Shown: piece by piece, positions 15,741-23,573 of the stretch
Position numbering within the stretch: position 1 is the stretch's first letter
Layout: every line of letters starts with the position of its first letter
DNA from: JAFARZ01 sp035651595
Lineage (GTDB): Bacteria > Actinomycetota > Actinomycetes > Streptosporangiales > Streptosporangiaceae
NCBI GenBank assembly: GCA_035651595.1
Contig: DASRFJ010000217.1
Location: 1 to 39,786, forward strand
Direction of reading: 5' to 3'
Length of the DNA stretch: 39,786 nucleotides
Made by a program: the position numbers and the translations under genes
The notes under the pieces: generated by a model
Told to the model about the DNA's origin: nothing
The model's database searches: none
What the model saw: only the letters and a program-made list of their open reading frames with translations

Positions 15741-16562
15741 ATGACGCATGGTCAGGTCCGCATCCAGAGCGTGGTGGGCATGCCGAAGATCGATGGCTCG
15801 GTGCCGCACTCGGCGCGGGTGTGGAACTACCTGGTCGGTGGCAAGGACTGGTTCGAGTCGGACCGGGAGGCCGCCGAGCAGATCTGCGCCGCCCTGCCGG
15901 TGCTCGGCGACGTCGCGAAGTACGGCAGGGACTTCCTTGGCCGCGCCATGCGGTACCTGGCCGGAGAGGCCGGCATCCGGCAGTTCCTCGACGTCGGCAC
16001 CGGCGTGCCCACGGCGAACAACACGCACGAGGTGGCACAGTCCATCGCGCCGGAGAGCCGGATCGTCTACGTCGACAACGACCCCATCGTGCTCGTGCAC
16101 GCGCGCTCGCTGCTGGTCGGCACGACGGAGGGTGCGACCGACTACATCGACGCCGACGTGCACGACCCGGACACCATCTTGCGGGAGGCGGGCCGGACAC
16201 TGGACTTCGGCGAGCCCGTCGGCCTGATGCTGATCGGCATCATGAACTTCGTGGTCGACGACCAGGAGTCGCGGGACATCGTCGCGAGGCTGCTGGCGCC
16301 GCTCGCGCCGGGCAGCTACCTGACCATCCAGCACCCGGCGAGCGAGGACGCGGGCATGGTCGAGTGCATCCGCCGCTGGAACGAGGTCGGAAAAGACAAG
16401 CTCACCTGCCGCTCCCGGGCCGACGTGGCGCGCTACTTCGCCGGGCTTGAGATGGTGGAACCCGGGGTCGTGACGCTGAACGAATGGCGGCCCGATCCGG
16501 GCACGCCGAAGACGATCGTGCCCAGCTACGCGGCGATGGGACACAAGTCCGCTACCACATGA
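15741..16562 (+). CDS. SAM-dependent methyltransferase, Methyltransf_19 (DUF574) family
   Basis: The 273-residue protein opens with the family's SVPHSARVWNYLVGGKDWFE and carries the SAM-binding motif FLDVGTGVPTANNTHEVAQ followed by the acidic strand end VYVDNDPIVLVHAR. Further family marks are YIDADVHDPD and the hydrophobic strand VGLMLIGIMNFVVDD. The family is large in filamentous actinomycetes; substrates are mostly unknown. A GAAAGG site lies about ten bases before ATG 15741. It stands alone between the beta-oxidation genes and the DUF885 gene with modest gaps on both sides. Confidence 0.9.
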   Translation: MTHGQVRIQSVVGMPKIDGSVPHSARVWNYLVGGKDWFESDREAAEQICAALPVLGDVAKYGRDFLGRAMRYLAGEAGIRQFLDVGTGVPTANNTHEVAQSIAPESRIVYVDNDPIVLVHARSLLVGTTEGATDYIDADVHDPDTILREAGRTLDFGEPVGLMLIGIMNFVVDDQESRDIVARLLAPLAPGSYLTIQHPASEDAGMVECIRRWNEVGKDKLTCRSRADVARYFAGLEMVEPGVVTLNEWRPDPGTPKTIVPSYAAMGHKSATT

Positions 16563-16585
16563 TCGCAACCGGTTAAGGTGCTCGT

Positions 16586-18238
16586 ATGACACCAGTGTTC
16601 CGGCTTTGCGACGACTACATCAACCGTCAGGCGGCGTTGGATCCCGTGGCTACGGGGATGCGCGGGATCAGCGCTCCGTTCGGTGCCGCCACCGACTACA
16701 GCCCGGAGGGCTACCAGGCGCGGGCGGACCTGATCACGAGCACGCTGGCGGAGTTGCGCAAGCTGTCGTCTGCCGGGCTTTCGGGGCCGTCTGGGCCGTC
16801 TGGGCCGTCTGGGCCGGACGATGTGCTGGCCGCCGCGCTGCTGCGGGAGCGGCTGGAGTCAGAGCTGGCCTTGCACGAGGCGGGCGAGCACCTACGCGAG
16901 CTGCGGACCCCGTTCGGCCGGGTGGCCACCGTCCGGGACAGCGTGGACCTGCTGCCGCGCGGGAACGACGACGCGTGGCGCAACATCGCGGCGCGGATGG
17001 CGGCGATACCCGCGATGTTCCAGGGCTGGCGGGCGAGCCTGGACGAAGGGCTGGCGCGGGGCCTGCCGGCGGCCCGGCGCCAGGCGCTCGAGGGCGCCAT
17101 CCAAGCCGACCAGTACGTCGGGACCCACCGTGACCTGGTCGCCGGCTACGGCGACGGGCCGCTGGCCACAGAGCTGTCGTCCGCGGCGGCCGCCGCGGAC
17201 GCGGGCTACGCCGAGATCGCCAGGTACCTGCGGGAGGAGTACGCGCCACGCGCGGCGTCGGCCGACGGGGTCGGCGCGGAGCGGTACACGGTCAACGCGC
17301 GGATGAGCCTCGGCGCGGACCTCGACTACACCGAAGCTTACGAGTGGGGCTGGGCGGAGCTCGCCAGGATCGAGGCCGAGATGGCCGCGGAAGCTTCGCT
17401 GGTCAAGGCCGGAGCGAGCGTGGCGGAGGCTTCCGCGATCCTGGATGACACGCAGTTCATCGACGGCGAGGACGCCTACCTGGCCTGGCTCCAGGATCGT
17501 CACGACCTGGCGATCGAGCGGCTCAACGGGGTGCACTTCGACATCGCCGAGCAGTTGCGCACCGTCGAGGCCGTGCTGGCCCGCGGCTCGACGTCGGGAG
17601 CCGCCTACTACACCCCGCCCAGCGAGGACTTCACCAGGCCGGGCCGCACCTGGTGGCCGCTCGGCGGGCGCGAGCGGTTCGCGGTGTGGAACGAGCTGTC
17701 CACCGTCTTCCACGAGGGCGTGCCCGGCCACCACCTGCAGAACGGCGCGGCCAGAATGGCCGGGGACCGGCTGTCCAGGTTCGCCAAGGGCAACTTCGTG
17801 AGCGGGCACGGGGAGGGCTGGGCGCTGTATTCGGAGCGGCTTGCCGACGAACTCGGCTGGTTCGACGAGCCGGGCACCCGGCTCGGCATGCTCGGCGGAT
17901 CCGCGATCCGCGCCGCCCGCGTGGTCATCGACATCGGCGTGCACCTCGGGCTGCCGCTGCCCGACGGCTCGCCGTGGACGTTCGACAAGGCCTGCGAGGT
18001 GCTCCGGGACCGGGGCCGCGCTGAGCCGTACCGGGTGCACGCCGAGATCGTCAGGTACTTCGGCTGGCCGGGGCAGGCGATCTCCTACAAGCTGGGGGAG
18101 CGTGCCTGGCTCGCCGCACGGGACGAGGCACGCCGCCGCCCCGGGTTCGACCTGAAGGCGTGGCACACCGCCGCGCTCAGCCTAGGCCCCATCGGCCTGG
18201 CCGGCCTCACCGAAGCCCTGAACCGCATCAACGCCTGA
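16586..18238 (+). CDS. DUF885 family protein, putative zinc metallopeptidase-like
   Basis: The 550-residue protein contains a zinc-binding motif STVFHEGVPGHHLQNG (HExxxxHH form) and downstream GHGEGWALYSERLADELGW, the features that link DUF885 to metallopeptidases; activity is unproven for most members. No signal peptide or membrane helix is visible, so it should be cytoplasmic. Residues about 66-74 are a GPSGPSGPS repeat produced by a nine-base unit (GGGCCGTCT) repeated in the DNA around 16785-16815. A -10-like TAAGGT lies six bases before ATG 16586, again suggesting leaderless translation. Confidence 0.88.
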   Translation: MTPVFRLCDDYINRQAALDPVATGMRGISAPFGAATDYSPEGYQARADLITSTLAELRKLSSAGLSGPSGPSGPSGPDDVLAAALLRERLESELALHEAGEHLRELRTPFGRVATVRDSVDLLPRGNDDAWRNIAARMAAIPAMFQGWRASLDEGLARGLPAARRQALEGAIQADQYVGTHRDLVAGYGDGPLATELSSAAAAADAGYAEIARYLREEYAPRAASADGVGAERYTVNARMSLGADLDYTEAYEWGWAELARIEAEMAAEASLVKAGASVAEASAILDDTQFIDGEDAYLAWLQDRHDLAIERLNGVHFDIAEQLRTVEAVLARGSTSGAAYYTPPSEDFTRPGRTWWPLGGRERFAVWNELSTVFHEGVPGHHLQNGAARMAGDRLSRFAKGNFVSGHGEGWALYSERLADELGWFDEPGTRLGMLGGSAIRAARVVIDIGVHLGLPLPDGSPWTFDKACEVLRDRGRAEPYRVHAEIVRYFGWPGQAISYKLGERAWLAARDEARRRPGFDLKAWHTAALSLGPIGLAGLTEALNRINA

Positions 18239-18280
18239 GCCCAGCCCGCCGCGACCCGTCCCACGCGCCCGGTGTCCGCC

Positions 18281-18480
18281 CGCGCGCCATCGTCCGCGCG
18301 GTGTCGCCCGCGCGCCATCGTCCGCGCGGTGTCGCCCGCGCGCCGCCCGCCCGGTGCCGGCCGCCCGCGCGCCGTCCACGGGCCGTCCGCGCCCCGTCCG
18401 CGCCCCGTCCGCGCGCCGTCCGCCCGCGCGCCGTCCGCGCGCCGTCCACGGGCCGTCCGCGCCCCGTCCGCGCGGTGTCG
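18281..18480. repeat. GC-rich minisatellite after the DUF885 gene
   Basis: Two perfect 28-bp units starting CGCGCGCCATCGTCCGCGCG lie at 18281-18308 and 18309-18336. They are followed by a mixture of 10- to 12-bp variants of CGCGCCGTCC. A longer block starting GCGCCGTCCACGGGCC occurs at 18369 and again at 18439, a 70-bp period. All frames are open over parts of it, giving Arg/Pro/Ala-rich translations that are not proteins. The gap 18239-18878 between converging genes holds only this and the inverted repeats that follow. Confidence 0.8.
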
Positions 18481-18539
18481 CCCACCCCGCGCGCCATTTG
18501 TCCGCCGTGCCGTATTTGCCCGCTGCGTTCGCCGTCAGC

Positions 18540-18621
18540 AACGTGTGCGATTTGCCGTTCGTGGTAGATCGACCCCCGTACGCGGGGGCCGCGTTACCAC
18601 GAAAGGCAAAAACACCACGTT
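18540..18621. repeat. Family-2 long inverted repeat, copy A
   Basis: The arms TTTGCCGTTCGTGGTA (18551-18566) and TACCACGAAAGGCAAA (18595-18610) pair with one mismatch, and outer AACGTG (18540-18545) pairs with CACGTT (18616-18621). The centre is a nested hairpin, CCCCC (18573-18577) with GGGGG (18584-18588). Related sequences occur at 32931-33012 and 39604-39645, also in gaps between converging genes. Confidence 0.8.
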
Positions 18622-18732
18622 AACGGGGCCCGGCCCGCCCATCGAAGCCGTCCGCCGACCCACCGGGCGGCCAGCGAACCCCACCGGACGGCCAGCGAAC
18701 CCGGCCGGCCCCCGGAACAAGCCAACAGGACC

Positions 18733-18757
18733 CAGATCGGGAGTCGGTGTCCGCAAT
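18733..18757. repeat. Family-1 repeat remnant (loop and right arm)
   Basis: CAGATCGGG followed by GTGTCCGCAAT matches the loop and right arm of copy 1 (4259-4285), with the G-run and TAA altered in between. No matching left arm is present. It lies in the same convergent gap as the minisatellite. Confidence 0.55.
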
Positions 18758-18878
18758 GGCGCACCCGACCGCGTGCCCGGAATAAGCCGATATTTCATGA
18801 TTGTGGAGGTCGTCGCGCGCCGCCCCGCTGCTCGTACCGCTCCGGTCGCGGCGCGCCAGCGTCGCGGCCGGAACCCGG

Positions 18879-19559
18879 TCAGTAGCGGATCGCGATGGGG
18901 CGTCCGCGATCGTCGGGCTGAGCGCGGGCGGACACGGTCTGCGCTGTGCCGGTGGCGATGCGGTGCGCGGTCCATGCGACGGCGGCGGCGTCCAGGGTGT
19001 CGGTGAGTGGCGCGGGCGGACGGGCGCTGGCGCGCTCCGGGATACGGATGCCCTGGGCGGCTAGCAGCTCGTGCCGCCGGTCGCGGCCGGCTGCGGTGTG
19101 CTTGCTGTCCCGCAGTGGCGCACCTGCCATCGCGGTGAAAGCCAGCTCAGGGTGCACCTCGTATACCGGGTAGTCGCACGCCTCGCGGTACGCGTCGGCC
19201 TCGAGAAGTTTGGCGCGCAGGCCGTAGGCCTCCGCGCTCATGCCCTTGCCGGTCAGCTCCTTGCACAGCGCGTTCGCCGCCGCGTAGGTCCCCTGCTGCC
19301 ACACTGGCCTGGGCGGTATCGCGAACACCGAGGCGCGGCGCGGGCCGAGCAGTCTGGCGGCCGCCCGGTCGCATTCTCGCCAGCCGCTGGCCAGCAGGCC
19401 GAGCGGCATGTCGATTGCGACCACCGTGACCGGAGCGGTCAGCAGGTCCGCGAGCACGGGCGCCGCGCGTACCGTCGTGACCCGGCCGGACCGCAGGGTG
19501 ACCGCGACCCACCCGCCGCGGTACCCGTCCACGCCGGTGACCTCAACGACACCGTTCAT
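18879..19559 (-). CDS. DUF429 domain protein, RNase H-like fold
   Basis: The minus-strand frame is open further upstream, but ATG 19559 (MNGVVEVTGVDGYRGGWVAV) follows GGGGAGG at good spacing, giving 226 residues. DUF429 proteins have an RNase H-like fold with acidic residues: here VDGYRGGW, VAIDMPLGL, YEVHPELAF and the C-terminal DTLDAAAVAWTA. The function of the family is not established; nuclease activity has been suggested from the fold. It is divergent from the 289-residue hypothetical gene with a 55-base gap, and converges on the DUF885 gene. Confidence 0.85.
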   Translation of the reverse strand: MNGVVEVTGVDGYRGGWVAVTLRSGRVTTVRAAPVLADLLTAPVTVVAIDMPLGLLASGWRECDRAAARLLGPRRASVFAIPPRPVWQQGTYAAANALCKELTGKGMSAEAYGLRAKLLEADAYREACDYPVYEVHPELAFTAMAGAPLRDSKHTAAGRDRRHELLAAQGIRIPERASARPPAPLTDTLDAAAVAWTAHRIATGTAQTVSARAQPDDRGRPIAIRY

Positions 19560-19614
19560 CGCGCCTCCCCGCAAATGCGCACGTACAGGGTACGCCGCCG
19601 CTATCGTCAGATTG

Positions 19615-20484
19615 ATGGGTGGGGAGCAGACGCAGCAGACGCGGTGTACCGCGCCGGACGCGCTGTCGAACCTGGTGGCAGTGCTCGAGCTTGTCGCGGA
19701 CGGCGAGGTGCGGTGTTCGGCGGGCAGCCGGAGGCCGCTGGCGACTACCGTCAAGCTCGTCGAGGACGTGCTGGTGGCCGGAGACTACTACGAGTCGCGG
19801 GACTCGATCGCGGCGTACGGCTGGCCCGTGCTGGTGCAGGCCGGCGGGCTGGCCAGGCTGGCGGGTGCCCGGCTTGAGCTCACCGCGCGCGGCGCCGATG
19901 TGCTCGCCCGGCCGGGCTACGCGGCGCTCGCCGCGCTGTGGACCAGGTGGCTGCGAAGCGTCTCGTTCGACGAGCTGGCACGCATCGATGTGATCAAGGG
20001 CCAGCGCAAGCCCGCCACGCTCACCTCCGCGCCGACGCGGCGTGCCGCCGTGGCCGCGGCGCTGACCGCGATCGAGCCGGAGGTGTGGGCGGACACCGAG
20101 ATGATCTGGCAGGTCCTCCATACCGAGGATGTGCCGCTGGCCGTGGTGCGCAATCAGCTCGCACTCTGGCGGCTGTACATCGGCGACTCCTATCACGGCT
20201 CGCTTGGCCACGCCGGGGCGAAGGCCTTGGAGATCGTCGAAGGCCGGTACGCCCTGTGCGTCCTGTTCGAATACGCGGCCACCGCTGGCCTGATCGACAT
20301 CACCTACACCGACGCCGCCGGCGCGCGCGACGACTACCGATTCTTGTGGGGTGCGGGGGAGCTGCCGTTCCTGTCCAGGTACGACGGCCTGCTGGCGGTG
20401 CGGGTCAACGAATTCGGCGCCGCGGTGCTGCACGACCCCGGTGCCATCGGCGAGCTTCGCCTGCCCGTTCCGAGATCCTGCTGA
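19615..20484 (+). CDS. Hypothetical protein, 289 residues, unrecognised
   Basis: I do not recognise this protein. The frame is open from 19408, but ATG 19615 (MGGEQTQQTRCTAPDALSNL) is preceded by -10-like TATCGT at seven bases, and upstream sequence belongs to the divergent DUF429 gene. The translation is clearly protein-like: GLARLAGARLELTARGADVL resembles the wing of a winged-helix domain, LWTRWLRSVSFDELARIDVIKGQ is strongly amphipathic, and the C-terminal half has LWRLYIGDSYHGSLGHAGAKAL. No signal peptide, membrane helix or nucleotide-binding motif is visible. It converges on the NmrA-like gene with a six-base gap. Confidence 0.8.
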   Translation: MGGEQTQQTRCTAPDALSNLVAVLELVADGEVRCSAGSRRPLATTVKLVEDVLVAGDYYESRDSIAAYGWPVLVQAGGLARLAGARLELTARGADVLARPGYAALAALWTRWLRSVSFDELARIDVIKGQRKPATLTSAPTRRAAVAAALTAIEPEVWADTEMIWQVLHTEDVPLAVVRNQLALWRLYIGDSYHGSLGHAGAKALEIVEGRYALCVLFEYAATAGLIDITYTDAAGARDDYRFLWGAGELPFLSRYDGLLAVRVNEFGAAVLHDPGAIGELRLPVPRSC

Positions 20485-20490
20485 GCGCGC

Positions 20491-21123
20491 TCAGTGCGCC
20501 ACGGTGAATCGCCGCCGCCGATGCGCCGGGGACTCGATCTCGTCGACGAACGCCTTGGCGTAGTCGGGCCCGGAGATCTCCGAGTTCCCGTCGGCGTCGA
20601 CGATCAGCACGTCGCCACCGGTCCGGTACTGACCGGTGGCCGTGCCGGGCGCGTACGCGCCGAACATGGCGCCCGGGCTCACGTAGAACCAGTCCACCTC
20701 TTCGGGGGTGGCGCGCAGTTCGTCAAGCACGCCGGCGTGTGCCAGAGCCTCGGGCTTGAACTGCGCGGGGAACTCCGGCGTGTCCACCAGACGCGGACCG
20801 CCTTCGCTGACATGCAGCGAGCCGGCGCCGCCCACCACGCCGAGCCGGGCGCCGTGCCTGGCCGCCGCGCCGGTGAGCAGGCCTATCGCGTCCCGCAGGC
20901 CCGCTCCATCGGCGCGGACCGCCACCACGATCACGTCCGCGTCCCCCGCGAGCTCGTCCACCAGCTCGGCGTTGTGGATGCTGCCCTCGCGGCCCGTCAC
21001 ATCCTCGGATGGCGCGCCGCCGGACCGGCTGACCGCGGTCACCGAATGCCCGCGGCGCACGGCCTCCGCGGCGATCGCGCTGCCCGCGTAGCCGGTACCG
21101 CCGAAAATCACGATCGATGCCAT
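20491..21123 (-). CDS. NmrA-like NAD(P)-binding oxidoreductase (atypical SDR)
   Basis: The 210-residue protein begins MASIVIFGGTGYAGSAIAAE, the Rossmann glycine motif of atypical short-chain reductases, followed by VTAVSRSGG for NADP contact and VIVVAVRADGAGL. Relatives are often annotated NAD(P)H-binding protein or epimerase; substrate is unknown. The classical YxxxK pair is absent, as usual for this subgroup. On the minus strand TAGGCT lies six bases before the ATG with no ribosome site, so the message may be leaderless. Confidence 0.87.
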   Translation of the reverse strand: MASIVIFGGTGYAGSAIAAEAVRRGHSVTAVSRSGGAPSEDVTGREGSIHNAELVDELAGDADVIVVAVRADGAGLRDAIGLLTGAAARHGARLGVVGGAGSLHVSEGGPRLVDTPEFPAQFKPEALAHAGVLDELRATPEEVDWFYVSPGAMFGAYAPGTATGQYRTGGDVLIVDADGNSEISGPDYAKAFVDEIESPAHRRRRFTVAH

Positions 21124-21251
21124 GGGAAGAGCCTATTGCGGTGCCGTGCCAACCACCGGGTGGTCCCAGCGTGTCGCGCGCTCGCCGTGCAAATGGCCCG
21201 TTTTGTCCGATAGGTTCGACGGGAGTTCCGGATCTGGGGACCAGTACGAAA

Positions 21252-21302
21252 TTATTGCGGACACTTACCCCCCCACATTGGGGGGGTAAGTGTCCGCAAT
21301 AA
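21252..21302. repeat. Family-1 inverted repeat, copy 2 (complete, 23-bp stem)
   Basis: The perfect stem runs from 21252-21274 (core ATTGCGGACACTTACCCC plus three C) to 21280-21302, around the five-base loop ACATT. It shares the whole arm with copy 1 at 4238-4286. It lies about 220 bases beyond the prfC stop and 130 bases before the NmrA-like start. A strong RNA hairpin would form on either strand; there is a short A/T end but no long U-tract. Confidence 0.88.
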
Positions 21303-21362
21303 ATCTGGCCCGCCCGGGATGGGCTAAATGTCCCGATTTGAAAGCGTGGGCAGGGGTGTCAC

Positions 21363-21544
21363 AGTCGGGCCACGCGACTCGCGGCGACTCACCAGCCGGG
21401 CTGCGCGACTCGCGGGCGACTCACCAGCCGGCTGCCGCGGCTCGCAGGCGCGCTAGCCGGCCAGCAGGGGCGCCGCTAGCCGGCCAGCAAGGGCGCCGCT
21501 AGCCGGCCAGCAGGGGCGCCGCTAGCCGGCCAGCAGGGGCTCGA
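21363..21544. repeat. Direct and tandem repeats at the prfC 3' end
   Basis: From 21453 a 23-bp unit (CTAGCCGGCCAGCAGGGG plus CGCCG) occurs as 21453-21475, 21476-21498 (one mismatch), 21499-21521 and 21522-21544 (end diverged). The last copy is the real prfC terminus, including its TAG stop, so the gene's final six codons have been copied downstream three times. Upstream, 21363-21436 contains an imperfect direct repeat of about 34 bases built around GCGACTCGCGG and GACTCACCAGCC. Confidence 0.85.
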
Positions 21545-23150
21545 GGAGGATGCCTTCGTGCTCCCGCTGAATCTGGCCGAGGCGCCACTTGTCGCTGAAC
21601 AGGGCGAGCAGTGCGCGGTCCAGGCGGCGGGTGAGCACCTCGACGGCGCGCTGGCCGCGCAGCGCCTCGGCGCCCTCGGGATCGGTACGCCGCGCGAGCG
21701 CGTAGTCGAGGTGGTCCAGTTCGCTACGGGCGCCGAACTCGTGCTCCAGCCGGTGCAGCACGACGTCGAACTGCAGCGGGCCGACAGCGGCCAGCACCGG
21801 CGCTTGGTCGCCGCGTAGATCCGAGGTCAGCACCTGGACCACGCCCTCGGTGTCGAGTTGCTCGATGCCGCGGCGGAACTGCTTGTGCTTGCCGGCGTCC
21901 TTGCAGCGCACGACCGCGAAGTGCTCGGGAGCGAACGAGGGGATCGGCGGGAACTCGACACCCGGAGCCTCCGGCGAGAACAGCGTGTCGCCGGGGCGCA
22001 ACGCGGTGGCGTTGACCAGGCCGATCACGTCGCCGGGATAGGCGACGTCGACGGTCTCCCGGTCCTGGCCGAACATGGACTGGGCGTACTTGGTGGCAAA
22101 CGGACGGCCGGTGGCCGCGTGGGTGAGCACCATGCCGCGTTCGAACTGGCCCGAGCAGACCCGGACGAACGCGACCCGGTCGCGGTGGGCCGGGTCCATG
22201 TTCGCCTGCACCTTGAACACCAGGCCGGAGAACGGCGCGTCGACGGGGCGGGGCTCGCCCTTCACATCCTCGCGCGGCATGGGCGACGGGGCCAGCGAGG
22301 TGACCGCGTCCAGCAGCCGCCGGACGCCGAAGTTAGGCAGCGCGGCGCCGAACAGCACCGGGCTGGCGATCCCGGCGAGAAACATCGACATGTCGACATC
22401 TGGTCCGTACACCTCGTCGAGCAGCGCCAGTTCCTCGATCGCCGCCGCGTAGGCGTCCCCGTCCCTGGCGGCCGCGGCGCCGGCGTCCAGCGCGGTCTCC
22501 AGGGCCCGTCCGGCACCGCCAGGGGTCCGGGTGAACACCGTGTAGTCGCGGGTGGACCGGTCGATCAGCCCGCGGAAGTCCCCGGCCACGCCGACCGGCC
22601 AGTTCAGCGGGGCGGGATGGAGGCCGATGCGCTGCTCGATCTCGTCAAGCAGCTCAAGCGGCTCGCGGCCGGGGCGGTCCCACTTGTTCACGAACGTGAT
22701 CACCGGGACCGCGCGCGCCCGGCAGACGTCGAACAGCTTCAGGGTCTGCGGCTCGAGGCCCTTGGCGGAGTCGAGCAGCATGATCGCGCAGTCAACCGCG
22801 GAGAGCACCCGGTACGTGTCTTCGGAAAAGTCAGCGTGGCCGGGCGTATCGAGCAGGTTCAGCACCGTGCCGCGGTAGTCGAAGCGGAGCGCCGCGGACG
22901 TGATGGAGATGCCCCGGTCGCGCTCGAGAGCCATCCAGTCCGAGGTCACACCGCGCCGGCCGGCCTTGCCGTGCACGGCGCCTGCCTGGGTGATCGCGGA
23001 TGCGTGCAGCGCGAGCGCCTCGGTCAGCGTGGACTTGCCAGCGTCCGGATGGCTGATCACCGCGAACGCGCGGCGCTTGCCGGCCTCGCTCAGTACCTTG
23101 GCGTCGTGCGGCGCCCGCTGCGCGGGTTCCCCCGTATCCACTGTCGTCAT
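21522..23150 (-). CDS. prfC: Peptide chain release factor 3
   Basis: RF3 is a translational GTPase that recycles RF1/RF2 from the ribosome. The 542-residue protein has the P-loop SHPDAGKST (about 33-41), the switch region RGISITSAALRFDYRG, DTPGHADFSEDTYR, and NKWDR for guanine specificity. RF3-type domains II and III follow (VFKVQANMDPAHRDRVAFVR, RPFATKYAQSMFGQDRETVD, PGDVIGLVN), with the C-terminal VGPLQFDVVLHRLEHEFGA. ATG 23150 gives the normal N-terminus. The stop codon lies in the tandem repeat described separately. Confidence 0.95.
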   Translation of the reverse strand: MTTVDTGEPAQRAPHDAKVLSEAGKRRAFAVISHPDAGKSTLTEALALHASAITQAGAVHGKAGRRGVTSDWMALERDRGISITSAALRFDYRGTVLNLLDTPGHADFSEDTYRVLSAVDCAIMLLDSAKGLEPQTLKLFDVCRARAVPVITFVNKWDRPGREPLELLDEIEQRIGLHPAPLNWPVGVAGDFRGLIDRSTRDYTVFTRTPGGAGRALETALDAGAAAARDGDAYAAAIEELALLDEVYGPDVDMSMFLAGIASPVLFGAALPNFGVRRLLDAVTSLAPSPMPREDVKGEPRPVDAPFSGLVFKVQANMDPAHRDRVAFVRVCSGQFERGMVLTHAATGRPFATKYAQSMFGQDRETVDVAYPGDVIGLVNATALRPGDTLFSPEAPGVEFPPIPSFAPEHFAVVRCKDAGKHKQFRRGIEQLDTEGVVQVLTSDLRGDQAPVLAAVGPLQFDVVLHRLEHEFGARSELDHLDYALARRTDPEGAEALRGQRAVEVLTRRLDRALLALFSDKWRLGQIQREHEGILLEPLLAG

Positions 23151-23197
23151 TTCATTATCAGGATACGTGGCGGGCCTGGGTGCCCCAGTATGTAGTC

Positions 23198-23524
23198 ATG
23201 GGAGATCGGGTCGCTGACCATTTCGCCGTGTTCAACGCGGCAGTACAGCGCAACGACTGGACGGATTTCCTGGCCACCTTCACACCCGACGCGGTGATGT
23301 CATTCGAGGGCATCCCGGTCGGCCCGTTCGCCGGACGCGACGCCATAGCCGCGGCGTACGCAGAGCAGCCGCCGGACGACACCATGACCTGCTTGTCCGA
23401 CGACCGCAACGGCGACGACGACGTTGTCCGGTTCGCCTGGGACGCCGGCGGCAGCGGGACTATGCGGGTTACCTGGCGCGACGGCAAGGTGGCCACTCTG
23501 AACATCGCGTTCGACCCGCGGTGA
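23198..23524 (+). CDS. NTF2-like (SnoaL-type) small protein
   Basis: The 108-residue protein starts at ATG 23198 (MGDRVADHFAVFNAAVQRND); an in-frame GTG at 23180 would add six residues. Its pattern of an N-terminal helix, WTDFLATFTPDAVMSFEGI, FAGRDAIAAAYAEQP and alternating strands ending GTMRVTWRDGKVATLNIAF fits the cone-shaped NTF2/SnoaL fold. Such proteins are isomerases, hydrolases or ligand-binding proteins; nothing here narrows this. It is divergent from prfC by 47 bases and precedes the phosphatidyltransferase by 49. Confidence 0.82.
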   Translation: MGDRVADHFAVFNAAVQRNDWTDFLATFTPDAVMSFEGIPVGPFAGRDAIAAAYAEQPPDDTMTCLSDDRNGDDDVVRFAWDAGGSGTMRVTWRDGKVATLNIAFDPR

Positions 23525-23573
23525 CCCTCGCCTGGCCCCGAGGACGGAAAGGCCGCAAGGTAAGGTCGGCGTT

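Noticed and set aside
16785..16815. Frameshift in the DUF885 gene at the GPSGPS repeat
   Set aside because: The nine-base unit keeps the frame, and conserved sequence continues on both sides.
18272..19006. Arg/Pro/Ala-rich frames over the minisatellite
   Set aside because: They are translations of tandem DNA repeats, open in several frames at once.
21363..21544. CRISPR array
   Set aside because: The repeats are tandem without spacers, contain the end of prfC, and no cas gene is nearby.
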